The notes under the pieces: generated by a model | The model's input: only the letters and a program-made list of their open reading frames with translations | What the model was told of the DNA's origin: nothing | The model's database searches: none | Shown here: one piece after another, positions 51,234 through 59,898 of the stretch | How positions within the stretch are numbered: the first letter of the stretch is position 1 | Layout of the letters: every line of letters starts with the position of its first letter | Made by a program: the position numbers and the translations under genes | From: Stappia sp. 28M-7 | GTDB taxonomy: Bacteria; Pseudomonadota; Alphaproteobacteria; Rhizobiales; Stappiaceae | Assembly (NCBI RefSeq): GCF_014252955.1 | Contig: NZ_JACMIA010000001.1 | Coordinates: forward strand, 3,928,258 to 3,992,257 | Length of the DNA: 64,000 nt | Direction of reading: 5' to 3'

Positions 51234-52937
51234 TCAGCCGCGCAGCGACCTCGCAAGCGCATCCATCCAGATAGCGACGGCCGTTGCGCCGGCATCGGGA
51301 TGTCCGAGCACACGCTCGCCGAGATAGCTCGCCCGCCCGAGCTTCGGCGTCATCTCGGCGGTTTTCGCGGCGCCCTGCGCGGCGCCTGCAGCGGCGGCGT
51401 CGAATGCCTCAAGGCCACCACGTCCCTCGGCCCGCGCCGCGCGCCATGCCTCGATCGCACCGGAAAGCGCATCGAGCATCGTCCGGTCGCCGGGCTTTGC
51501 GCCGCCCGTCGCGGACACGGCCTCGCCGGCTTCCGCCAGAGCCTTGCCCCACAGATCGGCGGACGGCGACGCCTCGCCCTCCAGCAGCCTTGCGACCCGC
51601 ATCAGGGCAATCGCGTAGAAGGGGCCGGAGCTGCCGGCGATCTCGCGGCGCAGCGCCAGCGCGAGTGCATCGAGAGCCTTCGACGGCGTCGAGAACCGCT
51701 GGGCTGCGACACCGCGAAGCGCCACGGCCCCGCGCACCATGCTGGCGCCGAGATCACCGTCGCCGGCAACGCTGTCGAGTTCCGTCAGCTTCTGCTCCGC
51801 CGCATCGAGCGCCTCGGCAATCGCCAGCATCGCCTTGCGTACCGCATCCGAAACGGGGCCGTCGGCTTCGCCGGCGAGAATGTCGTCGGTCGCCACAGGC
51901 GCCTTTACCGCAACCTTCTCCGCAAGCAGACCCGGCCCGGGCCAGGCCGGCGCCACGGTCGCCTCGTCGATCAGCGCGGAAAGTTCGGCGTCCAGCGGCA
52001 TCAGCGACAGGGAGCAGCCCGGCATCTCCAGCGCTGTCATGAAGTTTCCGGCCCACACGCGTGCGACCTTCACGCCGCGACGGGAGAGATCGTCGAGCGC
52101 ATTGCTCGCCACGATCATCAGTTCGAGCTGGGTGGTCGCACCGAGACCGTTGACGACGAGCGCCACCGGCTCGCGGGACCGCTCGCCCAGATCCTCGACG
52201 AGGCGGTCGAGCATATCGGAGACGATGCGGCTCGCCGGCAGCATGGCGGAGCGGCGCGCGCCCATCTCGCCGTGAATGCCGAGACCGAACTCGATCTCCT
52301 CGTCGCCGAGCGTGAAGCTCGGAGCCTTCGCCGAGGGCAGCGTGCAGGACCCAAGGGCGACACCCATGGAGCGGACTGCATCGGCCGCACGGCCAGCCAA
52401 CTGGGCAACCACGGCAAGATCCTTGCCCTGCTCGGCCGCAGCGCCGGCGACCTTGTGGACGAGAATGGTGCCGGCGATGCCGCGCCGCCGCTCCTGCGCG
52501 ACGATGCCCTCGAGCGCCGCATCGTCGCCCACGACGACGATCTCGACCGGAATGCCGCCGGCGCGGGCGATCTCGGCCGCCAGGCCGAAATTGAGCCGGT
52601 CGCCCGTGTAGTTCTTGACGATGAGAAGCGCTCCGGCCGGACCCGCCGTCGCCTGAATGGCTTCGAGCACCGCATCGACGCTCGGCGAGGTGAACACATC
52701 GCCCAGCACCGCCGCCGTCAGCATGCCGGCACCGACATAGCCGGCATGGGCGGGCTCATGGCCGCTGCCACCGCCGGAGATGATGGCGACCTTGCGGTGC
52801 TCCGGCGCCGGCAGATCGTCGCGCAAGACCACATTCCGGCCAGCGATCCTGGTCAGTCCGGGCTGCACGGCGACCAGGCCAGCAACCATTTCTGCAACGG
52901 CATTCGCGGGATCGTTGATCAGCTTCTTCATATCCAT
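51234..52937 (-). CDS. Dihydroxyacetone kinase, ATP type (DhaK-DhaL fusion)
   Basis: 567 residues. DhaK domain: IISGGGSGHEPAHAGYVGAGML and His222 in GLGIHGEMG, which binds dihydroxyacetone covalently. DhaL domain from about 355: SVAGDGDLGASM (Mg-ATP Asp residues) and GGAKPGDRTMLDAL. Such single-chain enzymes phosphorylate dihydroxyacetone, glyceraldehyde or, in some relatives, C4 ketoses, with ATP. It lies downstream of the dehydrogenase and aldehyde dehydrogenase genes in the same direction, across a patch of gene debris, so it may once have been, or still be, part of that catabolic operon. Confidence 0.93.
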   Translation of the reverse strand: MDMKKLINDPANAVAEMVAGLVAVQPGLTRIAGRNVVLRDDLPAPEHRKVAIISGGGSGHEPAHAGYVGAGMLTAAVLGDVFTSPSVDAVLEAIQATAGPAGALLIVKNYTGDRLNFGLAAEIARAGGIPVEIVVVGDDAALEGIVAQERRRGIAGTILVHKVAGAAAEQGKDLAVVAQLAGRAADAVRSMGVALGSCTLPSAKAPSFTLGDEEIEFGLGIHGEMGARRSAMLPASRIVSDMLDRLVEDLGERSREPVALVVNGLGATTQLELMIVASNALDDLSRRGVKVARVWAGNFMTALEMPGCSLSLMPLDAELSALIDEATVAPAWPGPGLLAEKVAVKAPVATDDILAGEADGPVSDAVRKAMLAIAEALDAAEQKLTELDSVAGDGDLGASMVRGAVALRGVAAQRFSTPSKALDALALALRREIAGSSGPFYAIALMRVARLLEGEASPSADLWGKALAEAGEAVSATGGAKPGDRTMLDALSGAIEAWRAARAEGRGGLEAFDAAAAGAAQGAAKTAEMTPKLGRASYLGERVLGHPDAGATAVAIWMDALARSLRG

Positions 52938-52958
52938 TCCCCAGATGTGGTCACACGC

Positions 52959-53160
52959 TCAAGCCGGTGCTTGCGCCAAAACGCCCTGCACGACAAGCTC
53001 GTGATAGGTGTCCTCGCTACGCTTGAGCAGGTCGACCACAATATTCCGGTTGTGTTCGCCCAAGCGCGGCGCGGTGTGCCGCACTTTCATCGCTTCGCCG
53101 TCGATCGTCCAGGGCAAGCCCTTGACCGGCTTGCCGAGCAGCGCCTCCCTGGAGGCCGCA
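52959..53160 (-). pseudogene. C-terminal remnant of a CaiB/BaiF (type III) CoA-transferase
   Basis: The last ~60 codons read like the end of a type III CoA-transferase: LPWTIDGEAMKVRHTAPRLG, then EHNRNIVVDLLKRSEDTYHEL and a final short hydrophobic tail with stop. Nothing upstream (towards 53428) continues the family; the expected ~340 N-terminal residues are missing. It is therefore a truncated remnant that lies directly before the dihydroxyacetone kinase gene. Exact upstream boundary is uncertain. Confidence 0.65.
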
Positions 53161-53167
53161 CCTATCG

Positions 53168-53350
53168 ATGATGAGTCGTGCCGTTGCTGAGGAAGTGTGC
53201 GTCGCGCAGTCTGCCGCGAGCCGCTAGGTCTGACTGCTGGAAAATTTTCTGGAGCTGAAACTGTTCGAGCGCTGTTATCGCTCGTTGGCGCCGATGGCTG
53301 ATGGAGGAAGCCCGTACCACCAGCCACTCGTTCGAGCCGTCGGGCAGTTT
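53168..53350 (+). pseudogene. Degenerate LysR-family HTH fragment
   Basis: Reading the plus strand from about 53177, the codons give RAVAEEVCVAQSAASR, then TAG, one codon, TGA, and LLENFLELKLFERCYRSLAP. This is the LysR helix-turn-helix (A-A-x-x-L-x-V-T-Q-S-A-V-S-R-Q-V-R-x-L-E / G-x-x-L-F-E-R) with two in-frame stops and altered downstream residues. After about 53350 the similarity is lost. It points opposite to the CoA-transferase tail, so two broken genes abut here. Confidence 0.6.
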
Positions 53351-53428
53351 TCCCGCCTGACACTTTGCCGGCAAAATGACTGCCGGGGAAAGTCGAAACG
53401 ACAGCCCCGGCAGTTCAGGCTTTTTCGC

Positions 53429-54319
53429 TTACTTCGGAACGGCCGGGACGTGCCAGTCGTCCCACAGCTTGGCGATTGCGGCGTAATCCTCGCGCGCGTA
53501 GCCGGCGCGGGACGCCATCTCGTAGACCGAATGCGCCGCCTGGATCGCGAAGAGCGGAACGCCCTCCGTCTGGGCAAGATCGAGGGCAAGGCGGGAATCC
53601 TTGCGTGCGGCGTCCAGCGGCATGCCGCCGGCATAGTCGCCTTCCACCACCCGTTTGGCGAAGCGGTAGGTCAGCGGCCGGTGCAGGCCCATCTGCGGAT
53701 CCGACAGCAGGCCGATCAGCTTGTCGATGGACACGCCCGTCGCCGTCGCCATCGAGCCGGCCTCGGCAACCACGACCATGACGGCGTGGGCAACCGCGTT
53801 GTTGATCACCTTGGCCGCAGCGCCGGTACCCAGCGGGCCGAACACCGTCTGCTTGTCGGCAATCGCGTCGAGCACCGGCTGGCAGGCGGAGATGGCGTCG
53901 CTCTCGCCGCCGATCAGCAGCGAGGCGGTTCCCGCTTCCATCTGGCTCACGCCGGCCATCAGCGAGGCATCGATCACCCGCAGGCCGTGCGGCGCAAGCG
54001 CATCGCGGCAGGCGAAAATGTCTTCCGGGTTCACCGTCGAGGTCTCGACGACGACCGCGTCCTTGGGCAGATGCGGTGCGATCTGGCGCAGCACCGCGAG
54101 CGAGGCCTTGGGGCTCGGCAGGCACAGGACCACGATCCGCGTCTGCGACAGCGCCTCGGGGCTTGCGATGGTCTCGGCGCCGAGCTCGCTCTTGGCCCTG
54201 GCCAGCATCTCTTCGTTCAGGTCGAACACCTGCACCGGAAAGCGGGCGGCGATCCGCTTGGCGAGCGGAAAGCCCATATTGCCGAGACCGTAGATGGCAA
54301 CCTTCGAAATATCGGTCAT
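53429..54319 (-). CDS. 3-hydroxyisobutyrate dehydrogenase-family NAD(P) oxidoreductase
   Basis: 296 residues. VAIYGLGNMGFPLAKRIA is the Rossmann motif (G-x-G-x-x-G); DASLMAGVSQMEAGTASLLIGG is the substrate-binding motif, where the usual S-G appears as M-A-G; the catalytic Lys is in GAAAKVINNAV. The family covers 3-hydroxyisobutyrate, tartronate-semialdehyde, 4-hydroxybutyrate and sulfolactaldehyde enzymes. It follows an aldehyde dehydrogenase gene in the same direction, so an alcohol-aldehyde-acid sequence on a TTT-imported compound is plausible. Confidence 0.88.
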   Translation of the reverse strand: MTDISKVAIYGLGNMGFPLAKRIAARFPVQVFDLNEEMLARAKSELGAETIASPEALSQTRIVVLCLPSPKASLAVLRQIAPHLPKDAVVVETSTVNPEDIFACRDALAPHGLRVIDASLMAGVSQMEAGTASLLIGGESDAISACQPVLDAIADKQTVFGPLGTGAAAKVINNAVAHAVMVVVAEAGSMATATGVSIDKLIGLLSDPQMGLHRPLTYRFAKRVVEGDYAGGMPLDAARKDSRLALDLAQTEGVPLFAIQAAHSVYEMASRAGYAREDYAAIAKLWDDWHVPAVPK

Positions 54320-54357
54320 GGAGACTCCAGAAACTCTCAATTCGTTGTCGGGACGGA

Positions 54358-55794
54358 TCACTTGGCGATGGGCAGCGGGTTTTCGTGCAGGCCGAAATAC
54401 ATGCTCTTCACCTGCGCATAGAGGCGCAGGCCGTCGATGCCCTTCTCCCGGCCGATGCCGCTGTCCTTGAACCCGCCGAACGGCGTGCTCGTCACGGACT
54501 GCTTGTAGGTGTTGATCCACACGGACCCGGCCTCGAGCGCGCGGCCCGTGCGCCAGGCCTTCTTGAAGTTCTCGGTCCAGATGCCGCAGGCCAGGCCGAA
54601 ATCCGTGCCGTTGGCCTTGGCGACGAGGTCCGCCTCGTCCTTGAACGGCAGCACCACCAGGACCGGGCCGAAAGCCTCCTCCTGGCAGGACAGCGCGTCG
54701 TGCGGCAGCCCGTCGATCACGGTCGGCAGGTAATAGGCGCCCGCCTCGTACGCGGCGCCCTCGGGAGCCGACCCGCCGCACAGGACGCGTCCGCCTTCCG
54801 CACGGGCCCGCTCGACGAAGGCATGCACCCGGTCGCGATGATGGAAGGAGGCGAGCGGTCCCACCTCGACGCCCTTGGCGTCGGGCGCGGCCACCACGAT
54901 CCGTTTGGCGCGCTCCACGAGCCGCGTCACGACCTCGTCGTAGACGCTCTCCTCGACCAGCAGCCGGGAGCCGGCAACGCAGGACTGGCCGGACGAGCCG
55001 AAGATGCCGGCCGCGACCGCCGCCACCGCATGCTCCAGGTTGGCATCGGCGAAGACCACGTGCGGAGACTTGCCGCCGAGTTCCAACGCCACCGGGACGA
55101 TGCGCTCGCCGGCAACGCGGCCGATGGCCCGTCCAGTGGCGGTTCCTCCGGTGAAGGAGATCATGCCGACGCCCCGATGCGCCACGAGAGCCGCACCGAT
55201 ATCCGCGCCATATCCCTGCACCACCTGCAGCAGCCCGCCCGGCAGCCCCGCGGCCGCGGCAACGCGCTCCAGTTCCGGCGCGAGCAGCGGCGCGTCCTCG
55301 GACGGTTTCAGGATGACCGCGTTGCCGGCGGCAAGCGCCGGCGCGACCTTCGCCGCATCGTTCATGATCGGCGAGTTCCACGGCGTGATGGCAGCCACCA
55401 CGCCATAGGGCTCGAGCACGGTGAAGGACACGTAGTCGCCGCGACGCGGGGTGACGTCCGTCTCCAGCGTCTCGCAGACGGAGGCGTAGTAGCGGAACGT
55501 GCCGACCGCATAGTCGACCATGCCGCGGCACTCCGCGATCGGCTTGCCGTTGTCGCGCATCTGCAGCGACGCAAGCGTCTCCTTCTCGGCCAGGAGGCCG
55601 TTGGCGATGGCGTGCAGAACCTCGGCCCGCTTGTGCGGCATCAGCTCTTTCCAGCCGGACTCCCGGTACGCTTTCTGCGCGCGCGCGACGACGGCGTCCA
55701 GCTCCTGCGGGGTGGTGACCGCAACGCGCGCGACCTCGGTGCCGTCGGCAGGATTGATGCTGACGAGTTCGCGGGCTTTCGTGCGAGTGTCCAT
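54358..55794 (-). CDS. NAD(P)-dependent aldehyde dehydrogenase
   Basis: 478 residues. The cofactor site is PWNSPIMNDAAKVAPALAAG and FTGGTATGRAIG; the general base is Glu238 in ALELGGKSP and the nucleophile Cys272 in GQSCVAGSR. CQEEAFGPVL and GGFKDSGIGRE are further family marks. It oxidises an aldehyde to an acid in the cytoplasm. It lies between tctA and the hydroxyacid dehydrogenase gene, all in the same direction (36-38 bp gaps). Confidence 0.92.
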   Translation of the reverse strand: MDTRTKARELVSINPADGTEVARVAVTTPQELDAVVARAQKAYRESGWKELMPHKRAEVLHAIANGLLAEKETLASLQMRDNGKPIAECRGMVDYAVGTFRYYASVCETLETDVTPRRGDYVSFTVLEPYGVVAAITPWNSPIMNDAAKVAPALAAGNAVILKPSEDAPLLAPELERVAAAAGLPGGLLQVVQGYGADIGAALVAHRGVGMISFTGGTATGRAIGRVAGERIVPVALELGGKSPHVVFADANLEHAVAAVAAGIFGSSGQSCVAGSRLLVEESVYDEVVTRLVERAKRIVVAAPDAKGVEVGPLASFHHRDRVHAFVERARAEGGRVLCGGSAPEGAAYEAGAYYLPTVIDGLPHDALSCQEEAFGPVLVVLPFKDEADLVAKANGTDFGLACGIWTENFKKAWRTGRALEAGSVWINTYKQSVTSTPFGGFKDSGIGREKGIDGLRLYAQVKSMYFGLHENPLPIAK

Positions 55795-55830
55795 GCCTGT
55801 TCTTGTCCTGTTGTATGGTCGGGTCTGCGC

Positions 55831-57309
55831 TCAGCCGGCAGGCGTCTGGGTCTTGCGGCGGCGCAGCAGCGGGAGTGCGAGGATCGCCAGGATCGCGACG
55901 ACGAGCACGATCGAGATGGGCGAGGAGACGAAGGAGAGCGGATCTCCGCGCGAGATCAACAGCGCCTGGCGGAAGGAGGATTCCGCCATGGGGCCGAGGA
56001 TCGCGCCCAGGACGATCGGGGCGATGGGGTAGCCCGAGCGCGACAGCACATAGCCGGTCACGCCGAAGCCGAGCATCAGCCAGACGTCGGCCATGGCGTT
56101 CGTCGAGGCGTAGGTGCCGAGCGAGCAGATGATCAGGATCATCGGCGCGAGCAGCGCGGCGGGAATGCGGAGCATGTTGACGAACAGCTTCGCGCCGACG
56201 AGACCGAGGCCAAGCATCATGAAGGCGGTGAGCAGCATCTGCCACATGAAGCCGTAGACGACGTCGGCATGCTGGCTGAACAGCGCCGGTCCCGGGTTCA
56301 GGCCCTGGATCAGCATTGCGCCCATCATCAGCGCGGCGACCGAGTTCCCCGGCACGCCAAGGGCGAGCGTGGGGATCAGCGACGAGGCGTTGTCGGCGTT
56401 GTTGGCGCATTCCGAGGCGGCGATGCCGCGCGGGTCGCCCTTGCCGAAGCGCGAGGAGTCCCGTGCCGCACGCTTCTCCTCGGCATAGCTGAGGATACCG
56501 GCGAGATTGCCGCCGGCGCCCGGCATGATGCCGATGATGACGCCGATGACGCCCGACCGGAGCCAGGTACGGGCGAAGGTGACCGTCTCGCGCAGCTTGA
56601 GACCGGCGCCGGTCAGGTCGGCACGGCTGCTTCCGCCCGAGGACGAGGCGAGCATGGCCAGCGCGGGAGGAATGGCGAAAAGACCCGTCAGCATCACCGC
56701 AAGGTCGACGCCGCCGGCGATGTGGCGCACGCCGAACACCAGCCGCTCCGCACCGGTCATCATGTCCATGCCGACGAGCCCGACCGCAACGCCGATCATC
56801 GCAGAGGCAAGACCCTTGGCCGGGGCGCCGGCAAGCAGCAGCGACACGCTGGTGAGGCCGAAGATCGCGACCCAGAAATACTCGGTCGGGCCGAACTTGA
56901 GAGCGAGCGTGACCAGCGGCGGTGCGATGACCATGAGCGCCAGCGCGCTGATGATCGAGCCTGCCGTGGAGGAGACCAGCGCAATATGCAGCGCATATTT
57001 GGCGCGGCCCGCCTGGGCCAGCGGGTAGCCGTCGAATGTGGTGGCAACGGCGGAAGGCGTGCCGGGGATCCGCATCAGGATCGCCGGAATGGCGCCGCCA
57101 TACATGGAGCCGTTGTAGATGCCGGCCATCATGCCAAGCGCCACGAGCGGCGACATCGTGTAGGTGAACGGCAGCAGCAGGGCCATGGCGAGGGTCGCCG
57201 TGAGGCCGGGGATCGCGCCGACGAGAATGCCGGCGGCAGTGCCCACGATCATCGCCAGAATGCTGTCGACGAGCAGGGCGTGGGGAAGACCGGAGAGAAC
57301 TTCGATCAC
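55831..57309 (-). CDS. tctA: Tripartite tricarboxylate transporter, large permease
   Basis: 492 residues, about 12 helices. The TctA signature is near the start (GILVGAIPGLTATLAMALLLP) and repeated in the middle (IGIMPGAGGNLAGILSYAEEK), and YNGSMYGGAIPAILMRIPGTPSAVATTFDGYP marks the substrate pathway. GTG start with GGGAGG upstream, one base after the tctB stop. It works with TctB and the periplasmic TctC to import a carboxylate. Confidence 0.93.
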   Translation of the reverse strand: MIEVLSGLPHALLVDSILAMIVGTAAGILVGAIPGLTATLAMALLLPFTYTMSPLVALGMMAGIYNGSMYGGAIPAILMRIPGTPSAVATTFDGYPLAQAGRAKYALHIALVSSTAGSIISALALMVIAPPLVTLALKFGPTEYFWVAIFGLTSVSLLLAGAPAKGLASAMIGVAVGLVGMDMMTGAERLVFGVRHIAGGVDLAVMLTGLFAIPPALAMLASSSGGSSRADLTGAGLKLRETVTFARTWLRSGVIGVIIGIMPGAGGNLAGILSYAEEKRAARDSSRFGKGDPRGIAASECANNADNASSLIPTLALGVPGNSVAALMMGAMLIQGLNPGPALFSQHADVVYGFMWQMLLTAFMMLGLGLVGAKLFVNMLRIPAALLAPMILIICSLGTYASTNAMADVWLMLGFGVTGYVLSRSGYPIAPIVLGAILGPMAESSFRQALLISRGDPLSFVSSPISIVLVVAILAILALPLLRRRKTQTPAG

Positions 57310-57310
57310 G

Positions 57311-57787
57311 TCAGCCTCCCAGGATCAGTTCCGCCGGGAACGGCTGAGCGAAGGCCAGATGGAACACGACATAGGCCATGACGACAAAGACGACCGTTCC
57401 AACGACAACGCGCACGACATTGCGGTCTCCGCCGAGCACCGCCATCGCCGGGATGAATGCCAGGGAGGCCGTGAGAAAGCCGATCTGGCCGGCGAGCGCG
57501 ATGAAGACTGCAAGCAGGGCAAGGCCGGCAAAGCCCCTGAACAGGGGAGCCTCGTCCGTGAGACGCGTGTCACGGCCGAGCCGAACGATGGACATCACCG
57601 ACAGCACGATCATCGCGCTGCCGACCGCGATGGGGAAATAGGCGCTCGCCCCGGCCTGCCGGGTGCCGTCCCAGGTGACGACGGCTCCGACAATCGCAAC
57701 GAGGAGAGCCACCGCCAGCCGCTCGAGCGGCCGGACGGTGTTTCCCTCTGCCTGATCAGGCGTTACTGCCACGGGGACTCGTCCCAC
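57311..57787 (-). CDS. tctB: Tripartite tricarboxylate transporter, small permease
   Basis: 158 residues with four helices, including AYFPIAVGSAMIVLSVMSI, the most conserved TctB segment. The predicted GTG start at 57787 overlaps the tctC end by 25 bases; another GTG at 57772 would shorten the overlap. The N-terminal 20 residues are hydrophilic. Confidence 0.87.
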   Translation of the reverse strand: MGRVPVAVTPDQAEGNTVRPLERLAVALLVAIVGAVVTWDGTRQAGASAYFPIAVGSAMIVLSVMSIVRLGRDTRLTDEAPLFRGFAGLALLAVFIALAGQIGFLTASLAFIPAMAVLGGDRNVVRVVVGTVVFVVMAYVVFHLAFAQPFPAELILGG

Positions 57788-58710
57788 ATGGCCTGATAGT
57801 CGTCGCGCAGCTTCTGCACATGCTGCTGGAAATCAGCCGACGACTTGTAGGCCACCTCGGTGAAGAGCTCCTTGTTGCGCTCGATGAACGCCGGGTCGTT
57901 GGCCACGGCCGCAATGGCGGCGGCAAGCTTCTCGACGATGGCCGGGTCCGTGCCGGCCGGAACGCCGACGCCGCGCTCGGACAGCATCTCGACATCGACA
58001 CCGAGCGACTTGGCGGTCGGAACGTCAGGCGCCAGCGCGGACGGCTCGGAGCCGAAATGGGCGAGGATCTTCACCTTGCCTTCCTGGGCGTTGGGCATGG
58101 CCTCGCCGAGGTTCAGGGCAGCCGCGGACACGTGACCGCCCATCAGGGCCGTACGGGCCGCACCGGCGGAGGCGAAGGGAACGTGGGTGAACTCCGCGCC
58201 GGTCGCCTTGGCGAGATAGCGCATGGCAAGGTGGTCGTCGGTGCCGACGCCGGTCGTGCCGATGGTCACCGCGCCCGGGTTCTCCTTGGCATAGGCGATC
58301 AGCTCGTCGAGCGTGTTGAACGGGCTGTTGCCGGGAACCGAGATCGCGGACGGGTCGCGCACCAGGCCCGCCACCGGGATGATCTGATCAGCCTTGAACG
58401 CCGCATCCTTGGTGATCGGGATGGTGAGCATCGGCGGCAGGTTCACGATGCCGATCGTGTAGCCGTCCGGCGTGGCGTTGGCGAGGGCCGCATGGCCCAC
58501 TTCGCCGGCCGCACCCGGGCGGTTCACGATGACCACGGACTGGCCGAGTTCCTTTTCCAGCAGCGGCTGGAGCGTACGTGCGGTAACGTCGGTGCCGCCG
58601 CCTGCACCATAGGCGACGATGAGCTCGAGCGACTTCTCGGGCCATTCGGCGAGAGCCGGGCCGGTGAAGATGGCAATGGCCGCAGCGGCCGTCATGAGTT
58701 TCCTGAGCAC
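57763..58710 (-). CDS. tctC: Tripartite tricarboxylate transporter substrate-binding protein (Bug family)
   Basis: 315 residues with a signal peptide of about 19 residues ending ALA. Bug-family marks: LIVAYGAGGGTDVTARTL (ligand loop 1), VVIVNRPGAAGEVGHAAL, PDGYTIGIVN, and GTTGVGTDDHLAMRYLA. GTG at 58710 is the preferred start because GGGAGGA lies seven bases upstream. It is first in tctC-tctB-tctA-aldehyde dehydrogenase-hydroxyacid dehydrogenase and is divergent from a GntR gene. An aspartate in ligand loop 1 hints at a polar carboxylate ligand. Confidence 0.92.
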   Translation of the reverse strand: MLRKLMTAAAAIAIFTGPALAEWPEKSLELIVAYGAGGGTDVTARTLQPLLEKELGQSVVIVNRPGAAGEVGHAALANATPDGYTIGIVNLPPMLTIPITKDAAFKADQIIPVAGLVRDPSAISVPGNSPFNTLDELIAYAKENPGAVTIGTTGVGTDDHLAMRYLAKATGAEFTHVPFASAGAARTALMGGHVSAAALNLGEAMPNAQEGKVKILAHFGSEPSALAPDVPTAKSLGVDVEMLSERGVGVPAGTDPAIVEKLAAAIAAVANDPAFIERNKELFTEVAYKSSADFQQHVQKLRDDYQAMWDESPWQ

Positions 58711-58833
58711 GATAATCCTCCCGGATCGTTGCGGGCCGGTCTTGTGCGGTCCCGTTGAAAAGTGCCGGCAGACCATACGTCCGGGCGGACCGCCGGCAAG
58801 TGAATTAGGGGCGGCATTTGCGCCGCCGCGCCT

Positions 58834-58866
58834 GTCGATATAAACATCGACGAAATTATCAATAAT
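58834..58866. promoter_or_regulatory. Two inverted repeats in the tctC-GntR divergent gap
   Basis: GTCGAT-ATAAAC-ATCGAC (58834-58851) and ATTAT-CA-ATAAT (58855-58866) stand just before the GntR start in the only AT-rich part of this gap. The first is the better operator candidate. Confidence 0.55.
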
Positions 58867-58879
58867 CAGGCGCTGCATT

Positions 58880-59542
58880 ATGGTCAGACACGGAACCATG
58901 ACCGAGACGGCGGTTTCAGAGATCGTCTCGGTCCTGGAACAGGACATCATTTTCGGCAGGTTTCTGCCGAAACAACGGCTCTACGAGGACGAGTTCATCG
59001 TCCGCTTCTCCACCAAACGCCATATCGTGCGCGCCGCCCTGCACGAGCTGGAGAGAAAAGGCATCGTCGAGCGCCAGCCCAATCGCGGCGCGGCGGTGCG
59101 CTATTTCTCGCGCGCTGAGGTCGCGGCGCTCTACGAGCTGCGCGTCATCCTGCACGAGGCAGCGGCACGCCGGATCCAGCTGGCTGCCGACCCGGAGTGG
59201 TTTGCCCAGCTCGAGGCTGCGCGCGACGCCCATGCCGAGGCTGTCGCTTCACGCGATCTCGGGCTCGTGTTCCAGACCAACACGATCTTCCACCGCAAGC
59301 TCTTCGAGGGAACAGGCAATGCCTATCTCTCCGAAGCGATCGAGACCTCCAACGCCAAGACGCACGGGATCCGCTCCCACGGCCTCGGCATGCCGTCCCT
59401 GCTGGAGAAGGCCAGGGCGGAGCATTTCGCCATGGTCGACGCCGTCCGCAATGGCGATCTTGAGGAACTCGCGAGGCTGTGCATCAGCCACATGCAGCCC
59501 GCACGCGCCTTCTACGAGGAAAAATACTGCGGCGCCCTGTGA
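58880..59542 (+). CDS. GntR-family regulator, FCD type
   Basis: 220 residues. The winged HTH is at about 12-75 (LEQDIIFGRFLPKQRLYEDEFIVRF, RHIVRAALHELERKGIVERQPNRGAAV), then an FCD domain with FQTNTIFHRKLFEGTGN and a closing HMQPARAF. ATG at 58880 has no clear ribosome site; a second ATG at 58898 is possible. Divergent from the tctCBA operon, it is the likely regulator of it. Confidence 0.88.
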   Translation: MVRHGTMTETAVSEIVSVLEQDIIFGRFLPKQRLYEDEFIVRFSTKRHIVRAALHELERKGIVERQPNRGAAVRYFSRAEVAALYELRVILHEAAARRIQLAADPEWFAQLEAARDAHAEAVASRDLGLVFQTNTIFHRKLFEGTGNAYLSEAIETSNAKTHGIRSHGLGMPSLLEKARAEHFAMVDAVRNGDLEELARLCISHMQPARAFYEEKYCGAL

Positions 59543-59898
59543 CCGCAGGCTGACAAATCGGCCGACCTGTTGCGACACCTGCGAACCGGGCTGATCCAGC
59601 CCGGCGGACGGCCCGTGCCCCGGCTCCTGCAGCAGCGCGCCTCACCTCCCGGAAAATGGCAAGTATTTCAATCCTTTAACGCAAGCAAACTGGCGCCTCT
59701 GGCAACGCCTCATCCCCCTGAAACAACGTCCCAGCTTTCAGATCACCGGGAACGCAATGCGCACCCGCCTCCCGCACGCGTGCTCGTTTTCGATGCAGGC
59801 ACCGCACGAAGAAGAGGCGGAGTGCCGTGCAAATCGGTCTTGAAATTCAAAACGTATGATGTGATTATCATACAATCTTGTATTAAGAGGAGGGGACC
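59543..59898 (+). other. 356-bp gene-free leader of the second TTT operon
   Basis: No gene was recognised. The sequence becomes AT-richer towards 59850 and ends with an operator-like repeat (59854-59873) and an AAGAGGAGGGG ribosome site for the tctC gene. Confidence 0.5.
59854..59873. promoter_or_regulatory. Inverted repeat before the second tctC, probable GntR operator
   Basis: GTATGAT-GTGATT-ATCATAC, perfect 7-bp arms, 26 bp before the tctC start. It is probably the site of the GntR regulator encoded within the same operon at 62374. Confidence 0.6.

Noticed and set aside
53168-53428. Possible insertion sequence remnant between the kinase and dehydrogenase genes
   Set aside because: No transposase motif, terminal inverted repeat or target duplication was visible; the similarity seen is to a LysR HTH.
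53429-56410. 993-codon minus-strand frame running through the aldehyde dehydrogenase region
   Set aside because: Only its last 296 codons are a real gene (the hydroxyacid dehydrogenase from 54319); the rest is out of frame with the aldehyde dehydrogenase and tctA genes.
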